This document shows positions 17,661-27,812 of a stretch of DNA of 64,000 nucleotides, in pieces (within the stretch, counting starts at the first letter, position 1; each line of letters begins with the position of its first letter). The translations under genes and the position numbers were made by a program. Source of the stretch: Chitinophaga rhizosphaerae (GTDB lineage Bacteria > Bacteroidota > Bacteroidia > Chitinophagales > Chitinophagaceae); the NCBI RefSeq assembly GCF_003958645.1, contig NZ_RXLO01000003.1:682001-746000 (forward strand). Reading direction: 5' to 3'. A model generated the notes under the pieces. The model was not told the origin of the DNA, made no database searches, and saw only the letters and a list, made by a program, of their open reading frames with translations.

Positions 17661-17717
17661 CCAGCGCTGCCACCACAATGTTATGAATACCATTTTATCA
17701 CGAGCAACTCATTAATC

Positions 17718-19835
17718 ATGCAAAGTTTCAGAACCGAACTGGAAAATCCGATCGTTGAAAAAGACATCATCGAACTGGAACAAAAGATCAGACTCTACCG
17801 CGAAGGCAAAATGTCGGACGATAAATTTCGCTCCCTCCGCCTCGCCCGTGGCGTCTACGGCCAGCGGCAACAAGGCGTGCAGATGGTCCGTATCAAACTC
17901 CCGTACGGCAAAATGACGCTCCGTCAATGGAAACGCATCTCCGATATTTCCGACGAATACTCCACCGGCAACCTCCATCTCACCACCCGGCAAGATATCC
18001 AGATACACTTCGTGTCGCTGGAACGTACCCCGGAACTCTGGGCCAAACTGGAACTCGACGATGTCACCATCCGCGAAGCCTGCGGCAACACCGTCCGCAA
18101 CATCACCGCGTCTGACACCGCCGGCATCGATCCTAACGAGCCCTTCGACGTTACGCCCTACGCAGACGCCGCGTTCCGCTACTTCCTCCGCAACCCCATC
18201 TGCCAGGAAATGGGCCGCAAATTCAAAATGGCGTTCTCCTCCAGCGCCAAAGACACTGCCCTCACCTTCATGCACGACCTGGGCGTGATCCCGAAAATCC
18301 GCGTGGTAGACGGTAAGGAAGTCCGCGGGTTCAAAGTGCTCGTAGGCGGCGGCCTCGGCGCACAGCCCTACCTTGCCAAAACCACTTTCGATTTCCTGGA
18401 AGCCGATCAGCTCGTTCCATATATAGAAAGCCTCCTCCGCGTGTTCGACCGCCACGGCGAAAGATCTTCCCGGCACAAGGCCCGCCTCAAATTCCTCATC
18501 CAGAAAATCGGGATCGAAGAATTCGAGCGCCTCGCCAAGGAAGAATATAAAGCCCTCAAGGTAAAAACCTACCCGATCGACCACGCCGCGTGGGCCGAAA
18601 CGGTACCTCCCGCGGCCAACCCCGCGCTGCCCGCTTTCACCATCCGCGACCGCAAAGCCTTCGAAGCCTGGAAACGGACCAACACCTTCGAACAAAAACA
18701 GGCAGGGTTCTTCGGCGCCTACATCCGCGTTCCGCTGGGCAATATCAGCTCCACCACCTCCCGCTCCCTCATCGAAAAGCTGGAAGCCGTTGTGGCAGAT
18801 GACGTCCGCGTAACCGTGAACCAGGGGCTCCTCCTGAAATTTATCCGCCCCGAACACCTGGAATACGTGTTCAGCGTCCTCGAAGAACACGACCTCCAGA
18901 AAGGCGGCTTCGACTCCGTGGCAGACATCACCGCCTGCCCCGGTACCGACACCTGCAACCTGGCCATCTCCAGCTCCACCGGCATCGCCGCCGCGCTGGA
19001 AGAAGTGATCCGCGACGAATTCCCCGACCTTATCTATAACAACGATATCAAAATCAAGATCTCCGGTTGCATGAACTCCTGCGGCCAGCACGGTCTTGCC
19101 CATATCGGGTTCCATGGCTCCTCGCTCAAAAGCGGTGGGCGCGTGCTCCCGGCCCTCCAGGTGCTCCTCGGCGGCGGCGTGCTGAGCGACGGCGAAGGGC
19201 GTATATCCGACAAGGTGCTGAAAGTGCCCAGCCGGAAAGGCCCCGATGTACTGCGCGCACTCCTGCATAACTACGAGACCAACGCACAGAAAGGCGAACT
19301 GTTCAACGATTATTACGACCGCAAAGGCGAAAAATATTTCTACGAACTGCTGAAACCCCTGGCCGATCTCACGGCGCTCAGCGACGGCGATTTCGTAGAC
19401 TGGGGACAGGCGGAAACCTACTCCACCGCCATCGGCGTGGGTGAATGCGCCGGCGTGATGATCGACCTCATCGCTACACTGCTGTTCGAAGCCGAAGAAA
19501 AACTGGACTGGGCTACACAGTCGTTCGCCAACAACGCCTGGGCAGACGGGATTTACCATTCCTACGCCTGCCTCATCCAGACGGCCAAGAGCATCCTGCT
19601 CGACGAGAACGTGAACTGCAACACGCAGCACGGCATTATGAACGATTTCGACAAGCATTTCGTAGAAACGGGCAAATTCCCCGTGGAAGGAACATTCCGC
19701 GCGCTGGTACTTCAAATCAACCAGCACGAGCCTACAGAAAGCTTCGCCAAACAATATTTCCAACAGGCAAAAGCGTTTTTCGACCGTGCGCAGCAATACC
19801 GCGCTGCCCGCCAGTCGGCCGCCGCCAATGCTTAA
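17718..19835 (+). CDS. Siroheme-dependent sulfite (or nitrite) reductase with C-terminal HEPN-like domain
   Basis: This 705-aa protein has two ferredoxin-like half domains and two nitrite/sulfite reductase 4Fe-4S/siroheme domains. The ligands C407 and C413 (ACPGTDTC) and C451 and C455 (SGCMNSCG) have the required C-x5-C and C-x3-C spacing. About 140 additional C-terminal residues after 560 are helical and resemble a HEPN-type domain. Assimilatory reduction of sulfite to sulfide is favoured over nitrite by the cysteine-rich leader peptide and by coupling to siroheme genes. I would not exclude nitrite. The first gene after the attenuator, it is co-transcribed with cobA and the precorrin-2 dehydrogenase gene. 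Confidence 0.88.
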   Translation: MQSFRTELENPIVEKDIIELEQKIRLYREGKMSDDKFRSLRLARGVYGQRQQGVQMVRIKLPYGKMTLRQWKRISDISDEYSTGNLHLTTRQDIQIHFVSLERTPELWAKLELDDVTIREACGNTVRNITASDTAGIDPNEPFDVTPYADAAFRYFLRNPICQEMGRKFKMAFSSSAKDTALTFMHDLGVIPKIRVVDGKEVRGFKVLVGGGLGAQPYLAKTTFDFLEADQLVPYIESLLRVFDRHGERSSRHKARLKFLIQKIGIEEFERLAKEEYKALKVKTYPIDHAAWAETVPPAANPALPAFTIRDRKAFEAWKRTNTFEQKQAGFFGAYIRVPLGNISSTTSRSLIEKLEAVVADDVRVTVNQGLLLKFIRPEHLEYVFSVLEEHDLQKGGFDSVADITACPGTDTCNLAISSSTGIAAALEEVIRDEFPDLIYNNDIKIKISGCMNSCGQHGLAHIGFHGSSLKSGGRVLPALQVLLGGGVLSDGEGRISDKVLKVPSRKGPDVLRALLHNYETNAQKGELFNDYYDRKGEKYFYELLKPLADLTALSDGDFVDWGQAETYSTAIGVGECAGVMIDLIATLLFEAEEKLDWATQSFANNAWADGIYHSYACLIQTAKSILLDENVNCNTQHGIMNDFDKHFVETGKFPVEGTFRALVLQINQHEPTESFAKQYFQQAKAFFDRAQQYRAARQSAAANA

Positions 19836-19863
19836 TCAGACCACCATTCAAAAAAACACGATC

Positions 19864-20640
19864 ATGCAAACATTACATCCGAAAGTGACACTGGTAGGCG
19901 CCGGCCCGGGCGATCCCGAACTGATCACCGTGAAAGGGCTGAAGGCCATTCAACAGGCCCGGGTGATCCTGTACGATGCCCTGTCGAACAACGAACTGCT
20001 GGACCATGCGCCGCAGAATTGCCTGAAACGCTTCGTAGGCAAGCGTGCCGGCATGCACGTATACACGCAGGCAGAAATCAACCGCATGATCGTGAAATAT
20101 GCGCTCACTTACGGCAGCGTGGTACGGCTGAAAGGAGGGGACTCCTTCGTGTTCGGCCGCGGCCAGGAAGAGATCGCCGCTGCACAGCAGTACGGGATCG
20201 ATACCGAGGTGATCCCCGGAATTTCGAGCGCCATTTCGGTGCCGGGCGTTAACAAAATCCCCGTGACCGCACGCAACGTCAGCGAAGGGTTTTGGGTGAT
20301 CACGGGCACCACGCAAGACGGCAAACTGAGCCGCGATCTCGAATTCGCCATCCAGGCAGATACGACGGTGGTGATCCTCATGGGCATGAGCAAACTCGCG
20401 GAAATCGCCTCCATCTACGAAGCGAAAGGCCGCGGACAGGTACCCGCCGCCATCATCCAGAACGGCACGTTGCCCGACCAGAAAGTGGGGGTGGGCGTGG
20501 CTTCCGACCTGGTGGCCATTGCAGAGGGTCAAGGTTTGCGCAACCCGGCCATCATCGTGATCGGCGAAGTGGTACGTTTCCACGAAGCATTCCAGGAACT
20601 GCAAGCCAAACTGGCAGACGATTATAAACTGGCCGTTTAA
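19864..20640 (+). CDS. cobA: Uroporphyrinogen-III C-methyltransferase (SUMT)
   Basis: CobA transfers two methyl groups from SAM to uroporphyrinogen III, giving precorrin-2, the first committed step to siroheme. The 258-aa protein has VTLVGAGPGDPELITVKG at the N-terminus, the RLKGGDSFVFGRGQEE motif, VIPGISSAISVPGVNKIPVT, and TVVILMGM. I chose the Met at 19864, 28 nt after the reductase stop. An alternative ATG at 19828 would overlap the reductase end. It supplies the siroheme cofactor of the upstream enzyme. Confidence 0.95.
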   Translation: MQTLHPKVTLVGAGPGDPELITVKGLKAIQQARVILYDALSNNELLDHAPQNCLKRFVGKRAGMHVYTQAEINRMIVKYALTYGSVVRLKGGDSFVFGRGQEEIAAAQQYGIDTEVIPGISSAISVPGVNKIPVTARNVSEGFWVITGTTQDGKLSRDLEFAIQADTTVVILMGMSKLAEIASIYEAKGRGQVPAAIIQNGTLPDQKVGVGVASDLVAIAEGQGLRNPAIIVIGEVVRFHEAFQELQAKLADDYKLAV

Positions 20641-20657
20641 TTTTTTAACTTGTCGGT

Positions 20658-21242
20658 ATGGAGCAAAACCATCTTTTCCCCATTTTCCTGAAACTCGATC
20701 AACTGCAGGTACTGGTAGTTGGCGGGGGGAATGTGGGCTGCGAGAAAGTGGGCGCGATCCTGAACAATTGTCCGAACGCCCGGGTAACCGTTGTGGCTAC
20801 CTGGTTTGCCCCCGAAATGGCGGGCATCGTGGAAGGCTTCCCCAACGTGACGCTGGTGGAAAAAGCGTTTTCCTGCGGGGATATTTTCGGGAAAGACCTG
20901 GTGATCGCCGCTACGGCCGACAAGGAATTGAATTATTGCATCTGGGAAAAATCCAAAGCTGCGAAAGTGCTCATCAACGTAGCCGATACCCCGGCATTGT
21001 GCGATTTTTACCTGAGCTCGGTGGTCCGGAAAGGGAATTTGAAAATCGCCATCAGTACCAACGGGAAGTCGCCCACTATCGCCAAAAGGCTGAAGGAGGT
21101 GCTGAATGAAGCGATCCCCGAAGGCCTGGAATCGATTTTACAGCACCTGCACACCATCCGCGACCGGCTGAAAGGCGATTTTTCGGAAAAAGTGCGGAAA
21201 CTGAACGAGTTGACGAGCGTGCTGGTCAACAAACGGGATTGA
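20658..21242 (+). CDS. Precorrin-2 dehydrogenase (siroheme synthase N-terminal type)
   Basis: This 194-aa protein corresponds to the N-terminal half of CysG and to Met8/SirC. It has a Rossmann NAD-binding motif (VLVVGGGNVGCEKV), ADTPALCDFYLSSVVRKGNLKIAISTNGKSP, and a helical C-terminus. It oxidises precorrin-2 to sirohydrochlorin and may also insert iron. It lies 17 nt after cobA and is the last gene of the operon before a strong terminator. No separate ferrochelatase is present, so it may be bifunctional. Confidence 0.92.
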   Translation: MEQNHLFPIFLKLDQLQVLVVGGGNVGCEKVGAILNNCPNARVTVVATWFAPEMAGIVEGFPNVTLVEKAFSCGDIFGKDLVIAATADKELNYCIWEKSKAAKVLINVADTPALCDFYLSSVVRKGNLKIAISTNGKSPTIAKRLKEVLNEAIPEGLESILQHLHTIRDRLKGDFSEKVRKLNELTSVLVNKRD

Positions 21243-21271
21243 TTTAAAACAAGATAGATCCAACATAGAAG

Positions 21272-21299
21272 GGAGCGTGGTGGCACGCTCCTTTTTTTA
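21272..21299 (+). terminator. Terminator of the sulfite reductase-siroheme operon
   Basis: GGAGCGTG and CACGCTCC form a perfect 8-bp stem with a 4-nt loop, followed by seven T. Confidence 0.9.
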
Positions 21300-21357
21300 T
21301 GCCGGCGAAACATATCAAAGCGGATTTATATACACGAAATTTACCGTTTGGGCAAAA

Positions 21358-21389
21358 GGAAAGGGCCGTCTACCAGGACGGCCCTTTCC
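21358..21389. terminator. Hairpin after the thioesterase gene, probably its terminator
   Basis: GGAAAGGGCCGTC pairs perfectly with GACGGCCCTTTCC around a 6-nt loop. An A-rich stretch (GGCAAAAGG) precedes it on the plus strand, giving a U-rich tail for the converging minus-strand thioesterase transcript. Confidence 0.65.
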
Positions 21390-21409
21390 ATATTTATCAT
21401 CGGGGAAGG

Positions 21410-21940
21410 CTATGCTTCCGTTGCTTCGGTGAAGAGGGCTTTGAGCTCGTTGGCGTCGGCCGGTTTCATTTTGCCGCCGAGGATGAGGCGGAGCTGTCGG
21501 CGGCGGAGGGCGCCTTCGTAGAGTTTTTTCTCCTCTTCCGATTCGGCGATCACCTGGGGAACGGGGCGCGATTTGCCGTTGGGGTCCAGGGCTACGAAGG
21601 TCATGAACGCTTCGTTGGATTTGTAACGGTATTGTAAAACCGGGTCTTCACCCCAGACTTTCATATGCACTTCGATGGAAGTGGTGAAAGCGCGGGTGAC
21701 GATGGCTTCGATATGCACCACATTACCCAGTTTGATGGGGTTTTCGAAGGAGATATTGTCGACGGAGGCGGTTACCACCGGGGCGGCGCAGTGTTTCATG
21801 CAGGCCAGGGCGGCGGCAATGTCCATCCAGTACATCAGGCGGCCACCCATCAGGTTACCAAAGGTGTTGGTATCGTTGGGCAATACCAGTTCGGTCATCT
21901 GAACGAGGGATTCGTGGGCCTTTTTAGGCATCAAGGTCAT
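21410..21940 (-). CDS. Hotdog-fold acyl-CoA thioesterase
   Basis: This 176-aa protein resembles YciA/ACOT thioesterases, which hydrolyse acyl-CoA to free acid and CoA. Visible family features are TELVLPNDTNTFGNLMGGRLMYWMD (with the active-site Asn/Asp region), ASVDNISFENPIKLG, and VHMKVWGEDP. The frame is open to 22093, but a TAATTTTG minus-7 box at 21962-21969 places transcription start after that point, so I chose the ATG at 21940. A start at 21931 is possible. Substrate chain length is unknown. Confidence 0.9.
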   Translation of the reverse strand: MTLMPKKAHESLVQMTELVLPNDTNTFGNLMGGRLMYWMDIAAALACMKHCAAPVVTASVDNISFENPIKLGNVVHIEAIVTRAFTTSIEVHMKVWGEDPVLQYRYKSNEAFMTFVALDPNGKSRPVPQVIAESEEEKKLYEGALRRRQLRLILGGKMKPADANELKALFTEATEA

Positions 21941-21961
21941 AATGGAACGAATTTCAGGGGG

Positions 21962-21969
21962 CAAAATTA
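21962..21969 (-). promoter_or_regulatory. minus-7 box of the acyl-CoA thioesterase gene
   Basis: TAATTTTG on the minus strand matches TAnnTTTG and lies 21 nt before the ATG at 21940. It argues against the longer upstream frame. Confidence 0.45.
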
Positions 21970-22101
21970 CGGGAATGCAACGACAATTCCCGTGGCCTGC
22001 TGCCGGAGGGCATTTGAAATGAGCTTTCGTCGGGAAATTTTTGAAAATGGCTGTGGTGGCGGTTTTGCGGACGATTTTCGGCGGCCGCTGCAAAATTCGG
22101 T

Positions 22102-22131
22102 TTGGGAGCGCAGCAAATTTGTGTAACTTTG
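22102..22131 (+). promoter_or_regulatory. Promoter of pyrG
   Basis: TTG at 22102-22104, a 19-nt spacer and TAACTTTG at 22124-22131 fit the consensus. The start of transcription near 22138 gives a 5' leader of about 95 nt. Confidence 0.75.
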
Positions 22132-22136
22132 CATGA

Positions 22137-23888
<1,752 letters not shown>

Positions 23889-23917
23889 AAAAATCTTGAT
23901 GTGACTTTGATTGCTGT

Positions 23918-23944
23918 TAGCGGAAGACTTTAACATTTCCGCTA
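23918..23944 (+). terminator. Hairpin after pyrG (weak terminator candidate)
   Basis: TAGCGGAA and TTCCGCTA form a perfect 8-bp stem with an 11-nt loop. No T-run follows, so it may be a processing or stabilising hairpin and not a true intrinsic terminator. Confidence 0.35.
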
Positions 23945-23976
23945 GCAGAAATCATGCATCATACCCGCCTTTATAT

Positions 23977-23984
23977 TACCTTTG
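23977..23984 (+). promoter_or_regulatory. minus-7 box of yidC
   Basis: TACCTTTG lies 23 nt before the yidC ATG. No TTG occurs at the usual minus-33 distance, so this is a partial match. Confidence 0.45.
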
Positions 23985-24007
23985 CTCCTTAAATTTTAAT
24001 TTTCGAC

Positions 24008-25855
24008 ATGGATAGAAATTCGGTCATTGGTTTTGTGTTACTGGGCCTCCTTCTCGTGGGGTACATCTGGTGGAACCAGAAAAGCTCCCAGGACGCAAGA
24101 ATCGAAAAGGCCCGCCAGGATTCCATCGCCAACCTGAACAAGCCCAAAGAGCAACAAGCTAAAACCGTTGCCCTCAGCGATAGTACAGTAGCAACCGGCA
24201 TCACCAGCGCAGATTCCGCCCGCCTCAGCAGCGAATACGGTCCCTTTACCCTCGCGGCCACCGGCGCCGAAGCCACCACCGTACTGGAAAACGAACTGGT
24301 AAAGATCACCTTCACGAACAAAGGCGGTCAACCCAAGCAAATCCAGCTGCTGGAATTCAAATCCTCCGCAGGTGAACCCCTCATGCTCCAGAAAGGTTCC
24401 TTCAACCGCCAGGGCATCAAAGTTCCCCTCGCCAATAACCAGTCGCTCAACACCGCAGACGTATTCTTTACACCCGGCAACCTGGAGAAGCACCCCGATG
24501 GCAGCCAGTCCATCAGCTACCGCCTCCCCACCTCCAATCCGGGCCAATACATCGAATACACCTACATGCTGAAAAACGACAGCTACCTGGTCGATTACAC
24601 GATCAACCTCGTAGGCATGCAGGGCATACTCGGTACCAAGAACGTGGAATTCCAGTGGAACAGCCAGGCCGACCTCCAGGAGCACAGCATGCAACAGGAG
24701 CGCCTGAACAACCAGATCCATTGGCGCGACGCGGCCAAAGACCACGACTACTTCACCCTGAGCAACAGCAGCGAGAAGAAAGTGGACCGCCCCCTCCAAT
24801 GGGTGAGCTTCAAGCAGCAGTTCTTCAACACCACGCTCATCGCCAGGAAAGATAACTTCGCATCCGCCGATTTCCACAGCAAAGTGCCCGAAAGCGCCAA
24901 CATCGTAGGTGAACAGATGACCAGCCTCGCCATCCCGTTCAACGGTTCCGCCAACTACAGCTTCCCCATCGAAGTGTATTACGGTCCCAATAAGTACAAG
25001 ACCCTCAAGTCGATGGACATCGAGCTGCAGAAGATCATCCCTCTCGGCTCCGGTATCTTCGCCTTCGTGAAATACGTGAACATCTGGATCATCATCCCCG
25101 TGTTCGATTTCCTCGGCGGGTTGACTTCCAATTATGGCCTCATCATCCTCTTGCTGACCATCTTCATCCGTCTCATCATCGCGCCGTTCACTTACCAAAG
25201 TTATGTGTCGGCCGCCAAGATGAAAGTGCTGAAACCGGAGCTGGACGAGCTGCGCGCCCGTTATAAAGACGATCAGCAGGCATTCGGCATGGAGCAGATG
25301 AAACTGTTCAAGAGCGCCGGTGTGAACCCGCTGGGAGGCTGCCTGCCCGCACTGCTGCAGCTGCCGATCCTCGTGGCGATGTACTCGTTCTTCCCCAGCT
25401 CCATCGAGCTGCGCCAGGAAAGCTTCCTGTGGGCGAACGACCTTAGCACCTACGATTCCATCTATAACTTCGGTTTTACCATTCCGCTGTACGGTGATCA
25501 CATCTCGCTGTTCACGATCCTGATGACGATCACGAGCCTTATCCTCGCGTTCTACAACAGGGGCATGGCCGACCAGAGCAACCCGGTGATGAAATACATG
25601 CCATATGTGTTCCCCATCATGCTGCTGGGTATCTTCAACGGCATGGCCGCGGCGCTGACGTACTATTACTTCCTCAGTAACGTGATCTCGATCGCGCTGC
25701 AGTGGGTGATCCAGACGTTCATCATCAACCACGACAAGATCCATGCGCAGATCCAGGCGAACAAATCGAAACCCCAGACCAAGTCCAAATGGGCGGAGAA
25801 ACTGGAAGAGATGCAGAAGCGCCAGGCAGAAATGCAAAAAACACGCAAAAAATAA
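24008..25855 (+). CDS. yidC: Membrane protein insertase YidC
   Basis: YidC inserts and folds inner membrane proteins, with or without SecYEG. The 615-aa protein has an N-terminal membrane anchor (MDRNSVIGFVLLGLLLVGYIWWN), a large periplasmic beta-sandwich domain (about 80-350), and the conserved five-helix core. The core contains LTIFIRLIIAPFTYQSYVSAAKM with the functional Arg, and GVNPLGGCLPALLQLPILVAMY. The C-terminal tail is basic, as in ribosome-binding YidC forms. It follows pyrG, with its own minus-7 box. Confidence 0.97.
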   Translation: MDRNSVIGFVLLGLLLVGYIWWNQKSSQDARIEKARQDSIANLNKPKEQQAKTVALSDSTVATGITSADSARLSSEYGPFTLAATGAEATTVLENELVKITFTNKGGQPKQIQLLEFKSSAGEPLMLQKGSFNRQGIKVPLANNQSLNTADVFFTPGNLEKHPDGSQSISYRLPTSNPGQYIEYTYMLKNDSYLVDYTINLVGMQGILGTKNVEFQWNSQADLQEHSMQQERLNNQIHWRDAAKDHDYFTLSNSSEKKVDRPLQWVSFKQQFFNTTLIARKDNFASADFHSKVPESANIVGEQMTSLAIPFNGSANYSFPIEVYYGPNKYKTLKSMDIELQKIIPLGSGIFAFVKYVNIWIIIPVFDFLGGLTSNYGLIILLLTIFIRLIIAPFTYQSYVSAAKMKVLKPELDELRARYKDDQQAFGMEQMKLFKSAGVNPLGGCLPALLQLPILVAMYSFFPSSIELRQESFLWANDLSTYDSIYNFGFTIPLYGDHISLFTILMTITSLILAFYNRGMADQSNPVMKYMPYVFPIMLLGIFNGMAAALTYYYFLSNVISIALQWVIQTFIINHDKIHAQIQANKSKPQTKSKWAEKLEEMQKRQAEMQKTRKK

Positions 25856-25870
25856 TTTACCGCATAACAC

Positions 25871-25903
25871 AAAAAGGCTCCACGGATGTGGGGCCTTTTT
25901 TTA
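25871..25903 (+). terminator. Intrinsic terminator of yidC
   Basis: AAAAAGGCTCCAC pairs with GTGGGGCCTTTTT around a GGAT loop, followed by further T. The M28 peptidase ATG comes only 12 nt later, so the hairpin may also reduce readthrough into that gene. Confidence 0.85.
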
Positions 25904-25914
25904 CTTTTACCCAT

Positions 25915-26838
25915 ATGAAGCAGATTGCGATTTTGATGATTTGGCTGGCCGCAGCAGGCGGGGCCTTTGCACAGGAAACAGCGCCTTCGCCGGAACGGAT
26001 CCGGGAAACGGTGAACTATCTCGCGTCCGACAAACTGAAGGGCCGTGGAACGGAAACGAAAGGAGGAGAAAAGGCCGCAGGGTACGTGGAGAAGCAGTTC
26101 AGGCAGATCGGCCTGCTGCCCGCCGTTGGTGGACAATACTTCCAGCAATTCGTATTTGCCCGGGGGAAACATTATAACCTGCACAGCAAGAATGTGATCG
26201 GATATATTGATAACGGTGCCGCACGCACGGTGATCATCGGCGCGCATTACGACCATTTGGGGCATGGGGAGCTGTTTAACGGCCGCTATCCGAATGAGAT
26301 ACACAACGGGGCGGACGATAACGCGTCCGGTGTGGCGGGGCTCCTGGAGCTGGCGCGGCATTATCAGCATAATAACGTGAAAGAGCCGTTCAATTTCGTG
26401 TTCATCGCTTTCGGCGGTGAGGAATTGGGGCTGCACGGGTCGAAATATTACACGCGGTACCCGCTGGATTCGCTGAACAAGGTACAGTTCATGCTGAATA
26501 TGGACATGATCGGGCGATATAATGCGCAGCGCGGCGTAGGGATCGGCGGATATGGTACGGCGAAGGAGTGGCCGGAGATTTTCAAGGGCGTGCAGGATGG
26601 AGGGATTAAATTCTTCACCGATGGATCGGGGAAGGGCGGCAGCGATCACCACAGTTTCTATGTGGCCGGGGTGCCGGTGCTGTTCCTGCATACCGGCGGG
26701 CACGACGATTATCACAAACCTACCGATGATGCGCCGAAAGTGGATGCGAACGCGGAGGCGGGGATTTTGAAAATCGCGATCCAGCTGATCGATAACGCCA
26801 TGAAATTCGACCGGTTGACGTATGTGACGCAGGATTAA
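25915..26838 (+). CDS. M28-family zinc metallopeptidase, secreted
   Basis: This 307-aa protein carries a signal peptide (MKQIAILMIWLAAAGGAFAQ). The M28 aminopeptidase domain shows the co-catalytic zinc ligands in GAHYDHLG (His and Asp), DDNASGVAGLLELAR (Asp), FGGEELGLHGS (catalytic and ligand Glu), MLNMDMIGR (Asp) and SDHHSFYVAGVP (His). It probably removes N-terminal residues from peptides in the periplasm. The frame is open upstream within yidC, but the signal peptide fixes the start at 25915. Confidence 0.93.
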   Translation: MKQIAILMIWLAAAGGAFAQETAPSPERIRETVNYLASDKLKGRGTETKGGEKAAGYVEKQFRQIGLLPAVGGQYFQQFVFARGKHYNLHSKNVIGYIDNGAARTVIIGAHYDHLGHGELFNGRYPNEIHNGADDNASGVAGLLELARHYQHNNVKEPFNFVFIAFGGEELGLHGSKYYTRYPLDSLNKVQFMLNMDMIGRYNAQRGVGIGGYGTAKEWPEIFKGVQDGGIKFFTDGSGKGGSDHHSFYVAGVPVLFLHTGGHDDYHKPTDDAPKVDANAEAGILKIAIQLIDNAMKFDRLTYVTQD

Positions 26839-26861
26839 AAGCTGAAAATATTTTCGATAGC

Positions 26862-26893
26862 AGTGCGTGCCGCGACCGGTACGCACTTTTTTT
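26862..26893 (+). terminator. Intrinsic terminator of the M28 peptidase gene
   Basis: AGTGCGTGCC pairs with GGTACGCACT (one G-T pair) around a 6-nt loop, followed by TTTTTT. Confidence 0.85.
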
Positions 26894-26961
26894 ATGGTTG
26901 AATCCCGGTTTCACTGAGATATTCTTCGTTTTTCGGAGATATTCTCGGAGTTTTTTAAGGG

Positions 26962-26988
26962 TTGTGGTCGTTGGTACTTCTAATTTTG
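26962..26988 (+). promoter_or_regulatory. Candidate promoter upstream of an unassigned ORF
   Basis: TTG at 26962-26964, a slightly short 16-nt spacer and TAATTTTG at 26981-26988 resemble the Bacteroidota promoter. Transcription would start near 26995 and enter the 27.0-27.3 kb region. Confidence 0.4.
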
Positions 26989-27060
26989 TACTTCCTATAC
27001 TATCACCCAAAAAACGAATTGTTATGTTAACGCCCATCGATCGGGGAGCGGTTCCACAAG

Positions 27061-27252
27061 GTGTTTTCCAGCTATCTGCGGTTGGAGCGGAGCGTAGGTC
27101 CGGGGTCGGGCGAGCATCCGGCTCTGTTGTTGCGTATCGGCCGCGATTTGCGGGAGATGGCGCGGCTGGCGATGATGTTGGCCAACGGGATAGGCCCCTT
27201 GCGCCTGACGTGGATGCGTTCGGGGAGGAGGTTTACGGGCTGGATGATGTGA
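27061..27252 (+). CDS. Unrecognised short ORF (63 aa, GTG start)
   Basis: The frame is open from a stop at 27028 and encodes a basic, Arg/Leu/Met-rich product containing DLREMARLAMMLANG. A second overlapping frame (ATG 27024 to 27296, 90 aa) is also open, and I cannot decide between them; a frameshifted remnant is another option. I do not recognise the protein. It sits between the M28 terminator and the toxin-antitoxin pair. Apart from this and the promoter at 26962, the 26839-27314 gap holds nothing I can support. Confidence 0.2.
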   Translation: MFSSYLRLERSVGPGSGEHPALLLRIGRDLREMARLAMMLANGIGPLRLTWMRSGRRFTGWMM

Positions 27253-27314
27253 TTAGTGATAGGATGCATTGCCATGGCAGGGTTTCGAAAAACTAGACCA
27301 TTAAAATAGGAAAC

Positions 27315-27812
27315 ATGATGTACACTGCGAATCAAATTGCCAGTTGGTTTCTGGCATATACAGACACGCATGCGGGGGACACGATCTCTCCGATGAAGTT
27401 GCAGAAGTTAATTTACTATGCGCAGGCATTTCACCTGGTGCAGTTTGATAAGCCATTGTTTAACGACAAGATCGAAGCCTGGATGCATGGCCCGACTGTT
27501 CCTTCTATTTATGAGCGCTTCGATAATGAAGACCGGTCAGGCATACCGTATAATAAACTGTTTGACCCTAAATACCCATACCCGGATGTGCCGGAGGAAA
27601 CCGCGGAATTTCTTGAAGACATTCTATTCAGGTTCGGAGAACATTCTGCCTGGTTTCTTGAAACGCTTTCACGTCAGGAATTGCCGTGGATCGAAGCGCG
27701 GAATGGCATTGCATCATGCAAAAAATGCAATGCTGAAATCACGCATGCCTCCATGAAAAAGTTTTATTCAAAAATGAAATATGCGAAAAAGCCTAAAAAG
27801 GCGAAATATTGA
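27315..27812 (+). CDS. Panacea-domain (DUF4065) protein, putative antitoxin
   Basis: The 165-aa protein shows the SocA/GepA-like Panacea domain: TANQIASWFL at the start, SPMKLQKLIYYAQAFHLV, EAWMHGPTVPSIYERF and ELPWIEAR. Panacea domains are known to serve as antitoxins against many unrelated toxin types in two-gene cassettes. The following ORF overlaps it by 32 nt, as expected for such a pair. The GC content here is visibly lower than in neighbouring genes, which suggests horizontal acquisition. The ATG at 27315 is followed directly by a second ATG at 27318, so the exact start is uncertain by one codon. Confidence 0.85.
   Translation: MMYTANQIASWFLAYTDTHAGDTISPMKLQKLIYYAQAFHLVQFDKPLFNDKIEAWMHGPTVPSIYERFDNEDRSGIPYNKLFDPKYPYPDVPEETAEFLEDILFRFGEHSAWFLETLSRQELPWIEARNGIASCKKCNAEITHASMKKFYSKMKYAKKPKKAKY

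Noticed and set aside
17486..17717. SAM or other known riboswitch in the sulfite reductase leader
   Set aside because: I could not lay out the conserved core of a SAM riboswitch. The leader ORF plus simple alternative hairpins explains the sequence better.
17712..19796. 694-residue open frame on the minus strand across the sulfite reductase
   Set aside because: Antisense shadow of a gene with intact catalytic Cys motifs; no start signal or recognisable domain.
24038..25870. Long minus-strand frame across yidC
   Set aside because: Antisense to an unmistakable YidC; composition is not protein-like.
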